A stretch of 64,000 nucleotides of DNA from an uncultured Bacteroides sp. (GCF_963666545.1 NZ_OY762899.1:2480001-2544000); one strand, 5' to 3'. Counted from the stretch's first letter, positions 18,667 to 27,542 are shown. A program made the numbers and translations. Notes: a model not told the origin generated them from the letters alone.

Positions 18667-20160
18667 ATGAATATCAAAAGCCTATTAAAGAGCTTATTAA
18701 GTCTTCCTGTGGTGCTCGTGGCCTGTGGCAGCGACACACCCGCTGATAAGCCGATTGATCCCGGAACGGGTGGTGAAACAAAAGGTGACGTAACGATCTA
18801 CGTCACCACCAACAACCGTTCGCAGGATTTTGCAAAGAAGACGGCCGATTTTAGTGAGAAGTCTAATATGTCTCCCACTACCGTCACGCTCGATCCCACT
18901 GTGCGCTATCAGTCAATGGATGGCTTCGGAGCAGCTATAACAGGCTCTACCTGTTACAACCTGCTGAAGATGACGGCTGAGAATCGGGCGAAGTTCCTCA
19001 AAGAAACGTTCTCCAACGAGGAAGGTATGGGCTACAGCTATGTGCGCATTTCCATCGGATGTTCGGACTTCTCGTTGAGTGAATATAGCTGTTGCGACAC
19101 TCCGGGTATAGCAAACTTTGCCTTGCAGAACGAGGAGACACAGTATGTCATCCCTATACTGAAAGAGATTCTGGCCATCAATCCATCATTGAAGATCCTC
19201 GGCTCTCCGTGGACCCCTCCGCGGTGGATGAAGGTGAACAATCTTACTGACTTGGCTCCTTATAACTCGTGGACGAGCGGGCAGCTCAATCCCATCTATT
19301 ATCAGGATTATGCCACTTACTTTGTGAAATGGGTACAGGCGTTTCAGGCTCAAGGCATCTCCATTTATGCGGTGACACCTCAGAACGAGCCCCTGAACCG
19401 TGGTAACTCAGCCTCACTCTTCATGGGATGGAAAGAAGAGCAAGCTTTTGTCAGAGATGCGTTGGGTCCTAAGTTTAAGTTGGCTGCACTCCCTACAAAG
19501 ATTTATGCTTTTGATCACAACTACAACTATGACAATGTAGCCGATCAGAGTGATTATCCTTTGAAGATGTACGATGATGAAACTGCTGCTGCCTTCCTTG
19601 CCGGAGCTGCTTATCACAACTACGGTGGAAATCGCTCTGAGCTAAACGATGTGTATGGTAAACGCCCTGATAAAGAATTGATCTTTACCGAAACATCCAT
19701 TGGTATGTGGAATGATGGTCGCAACCTCTCCACACGTTTGATGGATGATATGGAAGATGTGGCGTTGGGCACGGTGAATAACTGGTGTAAGGCTGTCATG
19801 GTATGGAACCTGATGTTGGATACGGAGCGAGGTCCTAATCGTGAAGGAGGTTGCACCACCTGTTACGGTGCGGTAGATGTCAGTAAGAGCGATTATAAAA
19901 CCATCACCCGCAACTCTCACTATTACATCATCGGTCATCTGTCTTCTGTTGTGAAACCGGGAGCAGTTCGTATTGGTACCAAAGGATATTCGGCTACCGG
20001 CATTACCTATTCGGCTTTTGAAAACACCGATGGAACCTATGCTTTTGTGTTGCTGAATAACACCACCCAAGCCAAAACGATCACACTGAGCGATGGTAGT
20101 CATCATTTTGCATACGAAGTTCCCGCCAAAGCTGTGGCTTCGTATCGCTGGAAAAAATAG
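18667..20160 (+). CDS. Glycoside hydrolase family 30 lipoprotein, likely endo-beta-1,6-glucanase
   Basis: Retaining glycosidase of clan GH-A. It is a lipoprotein (LVAC, cleavage before Cys20) with a short Pro/Gly/Thr linker, then a (beta/alpha)8 barrel starting at YQSMDGFGAAIT and a beta-sandwich at the C-terminus. Probable acid/base Glu241 is in TPQNEPLN and nucleophile Glu342 in LIFTETSIG. The gene order regulator-SusC-SusD-GH30-binding protein-GH3 matches the B. thetaiotaomicron beta-1,6-glucan locus (BT3309-BT3314, from memory), where the GH30 subfamily 3 enzyme is the surface endo-glucanase. A glucosylceramidase-like activity is the alternative. Confidence 0.9.
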   Translation: MNIKSLLKSLLSLPVVLVACGSDTPADKPIDPGTGGETKGDVTIYVTTNNRSQDFAKKTADFSEKSNMSPTTVTLDPTVRYQSMDGFGAAITGSTCYNLLKMTAENRAKFLKETFSNEEGMGYSYVRISIGCSDFSLSEYSCCDTPGIANFALQNEETQYVIPILKEILAINPSLKILGSPWTPPRWMKVNNLTDLAPYNSWTSGQLNPIYYQDYATYFVKWVQAFQAQGISIYAVTPQNEPLNRGNSASLFMGWKEEQAFVRDALGPKFKLAALPTKIYAFDHNYNYDNVADQSDYPLKMYDDETAAAFLAGAAYHNYGGNRSELNDVYGKRPDKELIFTETSIGMWNDGRNLSTRLMDDMEDVALGTVNNWCKAVMVWNLMLDTERGPNREGGCTTCYGAVDVSKSDYKTITRNSHYYIIGHLSSVVKPGAVRIGTKGYSATGITYSAFENTDGTYAFVLLNNTTQAKTITLSDGSHHFAYEVPAKAVASYRWKK

Positions 20161-20183
20161 TTAATTATTAAATTTAATGGATC

Positions 20184-21509
20184 ATGAAGAACTTAAAATA
20201 TATTTTGTTTGCATTGGCAAGTGTTCTGTTGCTCAACTCTTGCGACGATGATGAAGCAGTGCCCGGCAATCCGGTAATCGACTCTAAAACCACTTTTGGC
20301 AGTGCCATGTTTGGAGATAGCTTGGCGTTTACTGTCGCTGTTTCCGATGCTGATGTACCCCTTTCTACGTTGAAAGCCCAGCTTTACTATGGGGAAGAGA
20401 AGGTTTCCGAAACGGTTATTCGTACGAAAACTAGTAGTGACTACAATGGGAAGATTTATGTTCCTTATTATGCCAACATTCCCAATGGGAAGGCTACTTT
20501 GAAATTGGTTTTGCAGAACATTCATTTCACCATCACTGAGAAGGAGTATGAGGTTGCGCTTACCCGTCCGGACTTTGCTTATCTTACCTTTGTCACTACG
20601 AATAAAGAGTATCGCATGGAACGCACTGGTTTGTATCAGTATCAAGTTACGGGTACCTTTCCACAGAAGATAAAAGGGTATATCAAGTCGCCCAAGGCTT
20701 CTGCTCAAGGCAATGAAGTAACCTTCGGATGGGATAGTGGAGCCATTACCCAGGGAACCACGACGCCAATCAGTTTCTCTAGTTCAAGTGCAGGCGAATA
20801 CACGATCAATTTCAATACCCTGACTTATGCGGCAGCTCCATTCATTAAATTGTTGGTGGGTGGCAAAGAAATGCAGATGATTGATGATGATAACTATAAA
20901 GTTGACCTCACCCTGACGCAAGGACAGAAACTGGAACTTTCCGGTTTCCCGAATTACGATCAATGGTGGATAGATCCCGACTTCTTTGTGCGCGGTACTG
21001 ATGGGAAACTAGAGTTCTTGCCTATTGGCGGTAGCTATCGCATCATAGCCAACTTTAAGTTCAATTACTTTAGTGTTGAGGCTCTCAAAGATGGCAATAC
21101 CGCTACCCTGCAAGCAGATGGTACCGGAGCGATCTGGATCATTGGTGACGGTATCGGTAAACCCACTGTAGCAGGTAATCAGGTGAGCTGGAATCCGGGC
21201 AAGGCCCTCTGCATGGTGCAGCATGAAGCGAAGAAATATCAAGTGACGGTTGTAGCCGGAACATCGGTGAATGCGAGTGATATCAACTTCAAATTCTTCC
21301 ATCAGAAAGATTGGGGAGGTGAATATGGTGCCACAACACTTTCCACCACAAGCGATGTAATCTTTGTGGGCAATGGCACTAATGGACGTGATGGCGGTAA
21401 CTTGGGCATTGTGACCGGCAAATCGCTCGAAGCGGGTGCAGCCTACGTGTTTACGGTTGACGTAACCGCAGGTATCAGCAAAGCCGTTCTCTCGGTGACT
21501 AAAAAATAA
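20184..21509 (+). CDS. Surface glycan-binding lipoprotein (SusE/F-position, SGBP)
   Basis: Non-catalytic lipoprotein at the SusE/F position of the locus. The signal peptide ends in LLNSC followed by DDDE, an acidic stretch resembling the Bacteroides surface-export signal. The rest appears all-beta, with tandem Ig-like modules and C-terminal repeats resembling SusE/SusF starch-binding folds (for example GTGAIWIIGDGIGKP). Aromatic-rich segments such as NYDQWWIDPDF may form binding platforms. It has 441 residues and lies 23 bp after GH30. It probably holds the same glucan at the cell surface. Binding is inferred, not seen. Confidence 0.8.
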   Translation: MKNLKYILFALASVLLLNSCDDDEAVPGNPVIDSKTTFGSAMFGDSLAFTVAVSDADVPLSTLKAQLYYGEEKVSETVIRTKTSSDYNGKIYVPYYANIPNGKATLKLVLQNIHFTITEKEYEVALTRPDFAYLTFVTTNKEYRMERTGLYQYQVTGTFPQKIKGYIKSPKASAQGNEVTFGWDSGAITQGTTTPISFSSSSAGEYTINFNTLTYAAAPFIKLLVGGKEMQMIDDDNYKVDLTLTQGQKLELSGFPNYDQWWIDPDFFVRGTDGKLEFLPIGGSYRIIANFKFNYFSVEALKDGNTATLQADGTGAIWIIGDGIGKPTVAGNQVSWNPGKALCMVQHEAKKYQVTVVAGTSVNASDINFKFFHQKDWGGEYGATTLSTTSDVIFVGNGTNGRDGGNLGIVTGKSLEAGAAYVFTVDVTAGISKAVLSVTKK

Positions 21510-21831
21510 CATTCGGGATAGCGCTCAGAAATCAGGTTGATTGGTTGAATAGCCATAGTCGGAGGATATCTTTGTACATGGTGAGTCTAAAATTGAAATG
21601 ATTTCTTAATAAAATCAAATTGCTTTAGTGAGAAGACTTATCTGTAGCCGTTTCACTAAAGCAATTGCTTACATTTATCGGCGCAAAGCGTACAAACGAT
21701 AGAAAGGCCTATTTTATCGAATAAATGGCGTATGGAATGAATGGTACGATTGCTACTTCCTTTTTTCGTTTTATCGCTTATGTACCCTTCTTGTTTTTCA
21801 ATAGTAAGTAATTAGTAAAATAGTAATTAGT
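21510..21831. other. Intergenic region with a 14-bp inverted repeat before the GH3 gene
   Basis: No gene is present in 322 bp. Perfect arms AATTGCTTTAGTGA (21618-21631) and TCACTAAAGCAATT (21653-21666) form a 21-nt-loop hairpin about 110 bp after the SGBP stop. It may attenuate the operon transcript so that GH3 is made at a different level. No convincing TAnnTTTG box was found for GH3. Confidence 0.5.
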
Positions 21832-24048
21832 ATGAAATTAAAAAGTATTTTAGTGACTGCATCCCTCACTGCATTGCCGCTTTTTGCGCAGCAGCAGAAG
21901 GCGGTGTATCTGGATGCGTCCAAACCCATCGAAGAGAGAGTGGAAGATGCGTTGAAGCGCATGACGCTGGAAGAGAAGGTCGCCATGACCCATGCGCAGT
22001 CTAAGTTCAGTTCACCGGGGGTGCCCCGCTTGGGAATCCCCGAGAACTGGATGACGGATGGCCCGCACGGCATTCGTGCGGAAGTGTTGTGGGATGAGTG
22101 GTATGGTGCCGGCTGGACGAATGATTCGTGCATTGCCTTTCCCGCACTCACTGCATTGGCTGCTACGTGGAACACGGATATGGCTGCTCTTTATGGCAAA
22201 AGTATCGGTGAAGAGGCCCGTTATCGCAATAAGAACGTGCTTTTGGGACCGGGTGTGAACATCTATCGCACACCGCTCAACGGCCGAAACTTTGAATATA
22301 TGGGTGAGGATCCTTTCTTGGCTTCTAAGATGGTGGTTCCCTATATTCGCGAGGTGCAGAAGAATGGCGTGGCTGCTTGCGTAAAGCACTATGCGCTCAA
22401 TAATCAGGAGATATATCGCGGACACATCAACGTGCAAGTAGATGACCGTGCGCTGTATGAAATCTATCTGCCTGCCTTCAAGGCTGCGGTGGAAGAGGGA
22501 CACGCTTGGGCCATCATGGGTTCGTACAACCAATATAAAAACGAACATTGCTGTCACAATCAGTATCTGCTGAATGACATTCTGAAAGGTGAATGGGGCT
22601 TTGATGGCGTGGTGATATCCGATTGGGGTGGGGTACACGACACTAAGCAGGCCATTTTCAACGGGCTCGACATGGAGTTTGGCAGTTGGACTAACGGGAT
22701 GACGTGGGGCAAGAGCAATGCGTACGATTACTATTACTTGGCCGACCCTTATCTGGATCTGCTTAAGAGCGGCGAGGTGACGGATAAGGAGCTGAACGAT
22801 AAGGTGCGTCGCATTCTTCGCTTGGTGTTCCGCACCAACATGGCCAAAGATCGTCCTTACGGTTCCTTTGGAACGGAAGAGCATGCCTTGGCTGGACGAA
22901 CGATAGCACAAGAAGGCATCGTGTTGTTGCAGAATCGTGGCAACCTGTTGCCTGTAGACCCTGCTAAGACAAAAAGGATACTCGTGGTGGGAGAGAATGC
23001 TGTGAAGCCTATGACCATTGGTGGTGGGTCTTCCTCACTGAAGGCTAAGTACGAAGTCTCTCCGCTGGCAGGTATTGAAGCGCGTGCGGGTAGTGCTGCC
23101 GATGTGATGTACATGCCCGGATACGCCTCACCCGTAGTGAAGGAACAAGATGTGAAAGGAGCCGCAGAACCTGAAAAGAAAGAAGTAGATCCCGACAAGT
23201 TGCGTGCCGATGCGGTGAATGCGGCCAAAAAAGCAGATGTGGTGTTCTTCGTGGGCGGACTGAATAAGAACGATGGACAGGACTGTGAAGGGAATGATCG
23301 TAGCTCATTGGGGTTACCTTATGGTCAGGACAAACTCATCGCCGAACTGGTAAAGGCGAATCCGAACACGGTAGTGGTACTGGTTACCGGCAATGCGGTG
23401 GCCATGCCATGGGTGAAAGAAGTTCCCTCTATCGTGGAGACATGGTATAGCGGTACCGAAGCCGGCAATGCCCTCGCTTCTGTGCTGTTTGGCGATGTCA
23501 ATCCGTCGGGCAAACTTCCGTTTACCTTCCCGGTACGGTTAGAAGATAACGGTGCACATGCCCTTGGCGAACATCCCGGAGACAGCATCAATGTGAAGTA
23601 TAACGAAGGCATCTTTGTGGGCTATCGTTGGGCCGATAAGCAGAAGAAGTCAAAACCTCTCTTCGCTTTTGGTCACGGACTGAGCTACACCACCTTTGCG
23701 TACGGCAAAGTAACCGCCGATAAGAAGGTGATGACTGCCGATGAAAGCGTCACTTTTAGCGTCACGGTGAAGAATACCGGTACCCGAGAAGGGCAGGAAG
23801 TGGTTCAACTCTACATCAGCGACAAGAAGTCCTCTCTGCCACGTCCAGTGAAGGAACTTAAAGGATTCAGCAAAGTGAAGCTTGCAGCCGGAGAAGAAAA
23901 GGTGGTGACCTTCACCATCGCCAAAGATGCCCTTAGCTTCTTCGACGATGCTAAGCACCAATGGGTAGCCGAACCCGGACGTTTTGAAGCCCTTGTGGGT
24001 ACCTCTTCTGCCGATATAAAAAGCAGTGTGGCGTTTGACTTGAAGTAA
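21832..24048 (+). CDS. Glycoside hydrolase family 3 beta-glucosidase
   Basis: Periplasmic exo-acting beta-glucosidase. It has a signal peptide (about 1-20, LPLFAQ), the GH3 N-terminal barrel (KHYALNNQE; nucleophile Asp264 in VVISDWGG), the GH3 C-terminal sandwich (from about 345) and a fibronectin III-like domain at the end (VSVTVKNTG-type strands, VQLYISDKKSS). At 738 residues it is of normal length. As the last gene of the locus it would hydrolyse imported oligosaccharides to glucose. The anomer and linkage (beta-1,6 or others) follow only from context. Confidence 0.94.
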   Translation: MKLKSILVTASLTALPLFAQQQKAVYLDASKPIEERVEDALKRMTLEEKVAMTHAQSKFSSPGVPRLGIPENWMTDGPHGIRAEVLWDEWYGAGWTNDSCIAFPALTALAATWNTDMAALYGKSIGEEARYRNKNVLLGPGVNIYRTPLNGRNFEYMGEDPFLASKMVVPYIREVQKNGVAACVKHYALNNQEIYRGHINVQVDDRALYEIYLPAFKAAVEEGHAWAIMGSYNQYKNEHCCHNQYLLNDILKGEWGFDGVVISDWGGVHDTKQAIFNGLDMEFGSWTNGMTWGKSNAYDYYYLADPYLDLLKSGEVTDKELNDKVRRILRLVFRTNMAKDRPYGSFGTEEHALAGRTIAQEGIVLLQNRGNLLPVDPAKTKRILVVGENAVKPMTIGGGSSSLKAKYEVSPLAGIEARAGSAADVMYMPGYASPVVKEQDVKGAAEPEKKEVDPDKLRADAVNAAKKADVVFFVGGLNKNDGQDCEGNDRSSLGLPYGQDKLIAELVKANPNTVVVLVTGNAVAMPWVKEVPSIVETWYSGTEAGNALASVLFGDVNPSGKLPFTFPVRLEDNGAHALGEHPGDSINVKYNEGIFVGYRWADKQKKSKPLFAFGHGLSYTTFAYGKVTADKKVMTADESVTFSVTVKNTGTREGQEVVQLYISDKKSSLPRPVKELKGFSKVKLAAGEEKVVTFTIAKDALSFFDDAKHQWVAEPGRFEALVGTSSADIKSSVAFDLK

Positions 24049-24085
24049 TTTAAGGCTCATTTGTTCTCATAAAGTTAGGTGTGTA

Positions 24086-24139
24086 TCCTCTTATCTGAAG
24101 CTTTTCATTCGAAACAGGCTTCAGATAAGAGGACTTTTT
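24086..24139 (+). terminator. Rho-independent terminator of the PUL
   Basis: Perfect 16-bp arms TCCTCTTATCTGAAGC (24086-24101) and GCTTCAGATAAGAGGA (24118-24133) are followed by CTTTTTT. This closes the glucan locus 38 bp after the GH3 stop. Confidence 0.9.
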
Positions 24140-24202
24140 TGATAATTATAGTTGATATTCGAGAATGAAGTTTTACCTTTACTCTTGTTTAATAAAATAA
24201 TT

Positions 24203-25204
24203 ATGAAAAGTAGATCAAAACAAACTAGTAGCCGTCTGTTCTCTGCGGACAAAGTAAGCTTAAATGCTGATTTTCAAGTAAATAATCAAGGCCTCCTATC
24301 TGTCACCGATTGTTTAAGTCTGAATAGTTGCACCCATTCTTTCTTTGAATTCTGCACTGTGCTCGAAAAGCATGAAAAATCGTTGTTGTCTAATCTGAAT
24401 GCTTCTGCAAAGAATTTGTTGGATATCCGAATGGAAGAGAAAGAACTAAACGATCTGTGGCTCAATGTTTTGGTAGAAGAGTGCCTGAACTTTTATGAAG
24501 CCGGGGGAATTTGCGATAAAAACAGTCCTGTGGATGTTTGTCGCATAGTGCGTGATATTATGGGGGTAGAAAAGATAGCCTTTGAGGCATTCGAATTTAT
24601 TCCTCCTGCGCACGGGTATTTCGCGGAATGTTTGAAGAAGACGCATGGATACAGGATCTCTAAAGAGATTGCTGATCAAATTAATTTTTTGTTGCAGTAT
24701 ATCAGAGTGGTGGAGGATTTTATCCGGAGAGACAGTTTGTTTGCGAAGGAGGAAATGCATCAAATGTTTGAGGCCCTTTGCAAGGGTACTATTCCGCTGG
24801 ATGTTTTGGCTGTGGAAAACAAATTGAGGCTAGGCAAGATTCTAGAGCAGTCTGCTGCACCTGTTGATCTGCCTGTCGACAAAAAGCCGAAGGTTTCGGC
24901 TGAAATGCTTTCAGCTATTCGTTCTGAGATAGAGGGTTTGAAGTTTAATGCTAGTCATGAGTATTGGGTAAAAGGCATTGTAGTGGTGTGCGGTCATATG
25001 CGTCAAATGATGATAGAACCCGGTAAATATGGAGTGGAAGGTACTCTTGATGCTTATGCGTACTGGATACTCGAAAACTTTCCTCTGGTAAGTGAAGTGT
25101 ATACGCACGAGCAGCTGGTAAAAGTGCTGGGCAAGAGCGAGCCTTATTCTTCCAAGGTAGTCAAGAAGTTGCTGGGAGATGATCCGAAGGAGTTTATGAG
25201 ATGA
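24203..25204 (+). CDS. Hypothetical protein; its 3' end is duplicated downstream
   Basis: A 333-residue soluble, mostly helical protein that I cannot place with confidence; it may belong to a Bacteroides-restricted DUF (DUF6043 comes to mind, unverified). ATG 24203 is preferred over an in-frame upstream start at 24152, because the extra 17 residues look like intergenic sequence. The C-terminal 40 residues (SEVYTHEQLVKVLGKSEPYS onward, a possible winged-helix-like end) are encoded again at 27289-27410, beyond the RloAB pair. The gene therefore looks like the insertion site of that cassette. No function is assigned. Confidence 0.75.
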   Translation: MKSRSKQTSSRLFSADKVSLNADFQVNNQGLLSVTDCLSLNSCTHSFFEFCTVLEKHEKSLLSNLNASAKNLLDIRMEEKELNDLWLNVLVEECLNFYEAGGICDKNSPVDVCRIVRDIMGVEKIAFEAFEFIPPAHGYFAECLKKTHGYRISKEIADQINFLLQYIRVVEDFIRRDSLFAKEEMHQMFEALCKGTIPLDVLAVENKLRLGKILEQSAAPVDLPVDKKPKVSAEMLSAIRSEIEGLKFNASHEYWVKGIVVVCGHMRQMMIEPGKYGVEGTLDAYAYWILENFPLVSEVYTHEQLVKVLGKSEPYSSKVVKKLLGDDPKEFMR

Positions 25205-25208
25205 GGAG
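25087..25208 (+). repeat. Direct repeat DR-L: 3' end of the hypothetical gene, left copy
   Basis: 122 bp running from within the last 40 codons to 4 bp past the stop of the preceding gene. It is repeated at 27289-27410 with four base differences that I can count: three are synonymous in the gene's frame and one changes the last residue from Arg to Lys. The distance between copies is 2,202 bp, which encloses rloA and rloB. Confidence 0.93.
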
Positions 25209-25254
25209 GTCATTTTTAAATGCATTCTCGTAATTTTTTCACGTTATGTTTGTT

Positions 25255-25281
25255 TTTTACAGCAATATCATTGCTGTAAAA
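25255..25281. promoter_or_regulatory. 12-bp palindromic operator candidate overlapping the rloA promoter
   Basis: Arms TTTTACAGCAAT (25255-25266) and ATTGCTGTAAAA (25270-25281) are separated by 3 bp. The right arm contains the TTG that serves as the -33 element of the promoter at 25294-25301, so a protein bound here would block transcription. Confidence 0.6.
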
Positions 25282-25301
25282 GCAACATATTTATATCTTT
25301 G
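25271..25301 (+). promoter_or_regulatory. Promoter of the rloA-rloB pair
   Basis: TTG (25271-25273), a 20-bp spacer and TATCTTTG (25294-25301) match the Bacteroides consensus; rloA starts 17 bp later. Confidence 0.7.
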
Positions 25302-25318
25302 CGAAAAACTATCACGTT

Positions 25319-26659
25319 ATGATTATAAGATTCATTGTTAGCAATCTTTTTTCTTTTGGAAAGGAACAAGAATTCTCCATGTTGCCCAATCGACGTTATC
25401 AAACGTTACTCCAACATATGCATCATCACGCAGATAGCGACTTTGATGTATTGAAAATAGCTTCCCTCTATGGGGCAAATGGAGCGGGGAAGTCGAATAT
25501 GATAAAATCCATAAAGGCTTTGCGTGAAATGGTTATCTCAGAAGATGTGAATCTCCATACTTTCCGGCATAAATTTCTATCGGATGATACTTCTCAGGTA
25601 CTGGCATTGGAGTTTTTTTCCGGAGATACACCTTATGTTTATGCTGTAGAGACGCTCAAAGATTATGTTGTTGAGGAAACGCTCTATATCTCAGGATTGG
25701 GTAAAAAGCCGGACCAATTAGTTTTTTCCCGCAAGGTGAATGGAGATAAAACCAGCTTTCAATTCTCTGACCAGTTTGAGTCAGATCCGGAAGGGAAGGT
25801 GCTTAAATCTGTGATAGAACAGAATTTATCCAAACCCAATAAGCTCTCTTTAAAGATGCTCTCAGAGCTTAAGAGAAAAGGTTTTGAGCCTATAAAGGAA
25901 TGTTATTCATGGTTTAAGGATAAATTAGTCGTGCTATCTCCTAATAGCAAACCGGTTGGTTTAGCGATGGATATAGATAGAAATGAGGATTTCAATACTT
26001 TTGCAAACAATTTATTGTGCACTCTTTCAACAGGTATTGATGAACTGTTTACTCTTTCCAAACCTGTTAAGGAGGAGTCTTTACCCTCATCTCTTGTTGA
26101 ACAGATGAAAAAGGATTTTCGCTCCAGTCCGGATGTTTGTATCTCTGTTAAGGGAAAGGCTGGAAATGATATCGTTTATACTTGCGATGGAGAGAATATC
26201 TATTCGCTAGAGTTGAAAAGTAAGCATAGTGGAGATCACGGTGAGAAGGTAGACTTTGATTTGGGTGAAGAATCGGATGGAACTTTGCGTCTTTTAGATT
26301 TTTTACCTATGTGTAATGCTTTATTGTCTACAGATCAAGTTTATCTTGTTGACGAAATAGAGAGAAGTATTCATCCATTGCTCATCAAAGAAATGCTCCG
26401 CAAACTATCTGTAAAATCGAATATTAATGGGCAACTCATCTTTACTACACATGAGTCTAATCTGCTTGACCAGAAGATTTTCCGAAAGGATGAAATTTGG
26501 TTTGCCGAGAAACGCAAGGATGGTAGTACAGACCTTTATTCATTAAGTGATTTCAAAGAACACCACTCTATAGATATTAGCAAAGGTTACTTAACCGGCA
26601 GATATGGTGGTATTCCATTTACAGGTAACCTGAGGGATCTTAACTGGGAGGATAAGTGA
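25319..26659 (+). CDS. RloA/AbiLi-like AAA (ABC-ATPase type) protein
   Basis: ATPase of the AAA_15/AAA_21 group related to SMC/OLD proteins. Walker A is GANGAGKSN at about 52-60, the signature-like segment is SDGTLRLLDFLP, Walker B is VYLVDEIERSIHP, and the switch His is in FTTHESNLLD. At 446 residues it resembles RloA and the lactococcal AbiLi protein. It overlaps rloB by one base, and this pairing is known from abortive-infection and defence islands. I infer a phage-sensing ATPase that controls the RloB effector. The gene is A+T-richer than the PUL, which suggests transfer. Confidence 0.85.
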   Translation: MIIRFIVSNLFSFGKEQEFSMLPNRRYQTLLQHMHHHADSDFDVLKIASLYGANGAGKSNMIKSIKALREMVISEDVNLHTFRHKFLSDDTSQVLALEFFSGDTPYVYAVETLKDYVVEETLYISGLGKKPDQLVFSRKVNGDKTSFQFSDQFESDPEGKVLKSVIEQNLSKPNKLSLKMLSELKRKGFEPIKECYSWFKDKLVVLSPNSKPVGLAMDIDRNEDFNTFANNLLCTLSTGIDELFTLSKPVKEESLPSSLVEQMKKDFRSSPDVCISVKGKAGNDIVYTCDGENIYSLELKSKHSGDHGEKVDFDLGEESDGTLRLLDFLPMCNALLSTDQVYLVDEIERSIHPLLIKEMLRKLSVKSNINGQLIFTTHESNLLDQKIFRKDEIWFAEKRKDGSTDLYSLSDFKEHHSIDISKGYLTGRYGGIPFTGNLRDLNWEDK

Positions 26660-27297
26660 TGAGTTTAAGCCAGATAATCAGTCGCCGTTCTTTTGAAAGG
26701 AAGCAGCCTGTACGAGAGGCTACAAAAGTGTTTATTTTTTCCGAAGGAAAGCGCAGGGAGTATGATTACTTCAATTACTTTGTTGAGTTGGATTCTCGTA
26801 TAAATGTAATTGTAAACCAATTGGAAGGTGAAGAAGATAACTCCCCTACAGGACTTTATCAAATGGCTTGCGATAGCCTCTGTGGAGAAGAGCCTGAATA
26901 TGAAGTGCTTGAGGGAGATCAGATTTGGATTGTTTGTGATACAGACACGTGGGGCGATAAAATAGTTGAAGTGAGAACCGCTCTTAAGAACAAGAAGGAT
27001 TGGTACATGGCTCAAAGTAATCTTTGCTTTGAAGTCTGGCTCTATTATCATTTTTTATCTGATTTTCCCGATATGGAGAGGGCGGAGCAAATCGGTTGGA
27101 AACAATATGTCAATGAAGTGATTCCCGGAGGATTTAATTCGACTAAACATCCTTCTTTGTTGCCAAAGGCGACGGCAAATGCAAAACTGCATTTTAGGGC
27201 AGACGTATCCGGATGCTCTATGCCAGGTAGTACGGAAGTCTATTTGCTCGGAGAAGTTCTGCTTTCTTATATTGGTGAAAGTCTTCCCGGTAAGTGA
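26659..27297 (+). CDS. RloB-like protein (TOPRIM-like putative effector)
   Basis: RloB-family protein. Conserved segments are FIFSEGKRREYDYF (Glu29), WIVCDTDTW (Asp94, Asp96) and the family hallmark SNLCFEVWLYYHF. The Glu and DxD arrangement suggests a TOPRIM-type metal site and a nuclease role, as proposed for AbiLii/RloB and OLD relatives. ATG 26659 overlaps the rloA stop (TGATG); an in-frame GTG at 26656 is less likely. The stop codon lies inside the right direct repeat, read in a different frame from the duplicated gene end, so the cassette boundary is at or just before codon 210. Confidence 0.85.
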   Translation: MSLSQIISRRSFERKQPVREATKVFIFSEGKRREYDYFNYFVELDSRINVIVNQLEGEEDNSPTGLYQMACDSLCGEEPEYEVLEGDQIWIVCDTDTWGDKIVEVRTALKNKKDWYMAQSNLCFEVWLYYHFLSDFPDMERAEQIGWKQYVNEVIPGGFNSTKHPSLLPKATANAKLHFRADVSGCSMPGSTEVYLLGEVLLSYIGESLPGK

Positions 27298-27410
27298 GGT
27301 GTATACGCACGAGCAGTTGGTAAAAGTGCTGGGCAAGAGCGAGCCTTATTCTTCCAAGGTAGTCAAGAAGTTGCTGGGAGATGATCCGAAAGAGTTTATG
27401 AAATGAGGAG
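27289..27410 (+). repeat. Direct repeat DR-R: detached copy of the hypothetical gene's 3' end
   Basis: Right copy of the 122-bp repeat. It can encode the same 39-40 C-terminal residues as the gene ending at 25204, including the stop, but no start or domain belongs to it. It is best viewed as a gene remnant or attachment-like duplication left by insertion of the RloAB cassette. Confidence 0.9.
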
Positions 27411-27542
27411 AAAAGTTTAGAAGGGTCTTTTGAGGCAGATTATTGATCTGTAATGAATGATTTTGCTATATTTCCTCTATAAATAAAGGAGAATACGTTC
27501 TTTATTTTTTATTGAGCACGCTTATAAATCAAGATTTTTATG

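Noticed and set aside
22012-22911. Antisense 299-codon frame inside the GH3 gene
   Set aside because: The plus-strand frame is an unmistakable GH3; the minus frame is a compositional by-product.
25319-27297. Reading the ATPase pair as a PARIS (AriA/AriB) system
   Set aside because: The second gene has the RloB hallmark (SNLCFEVWLYYHF) rather than DUF4435 features, so the RloAB/AbiL type fits better.
27179-27406. 75-codon frame ending in the duplicated C-terminal sequence, as an expressed small protein
   Set aside because: Its first half is an out-of-frame reading of rloB; only the second half is the duplicated gene end. It is a by-product of the insertion junction.
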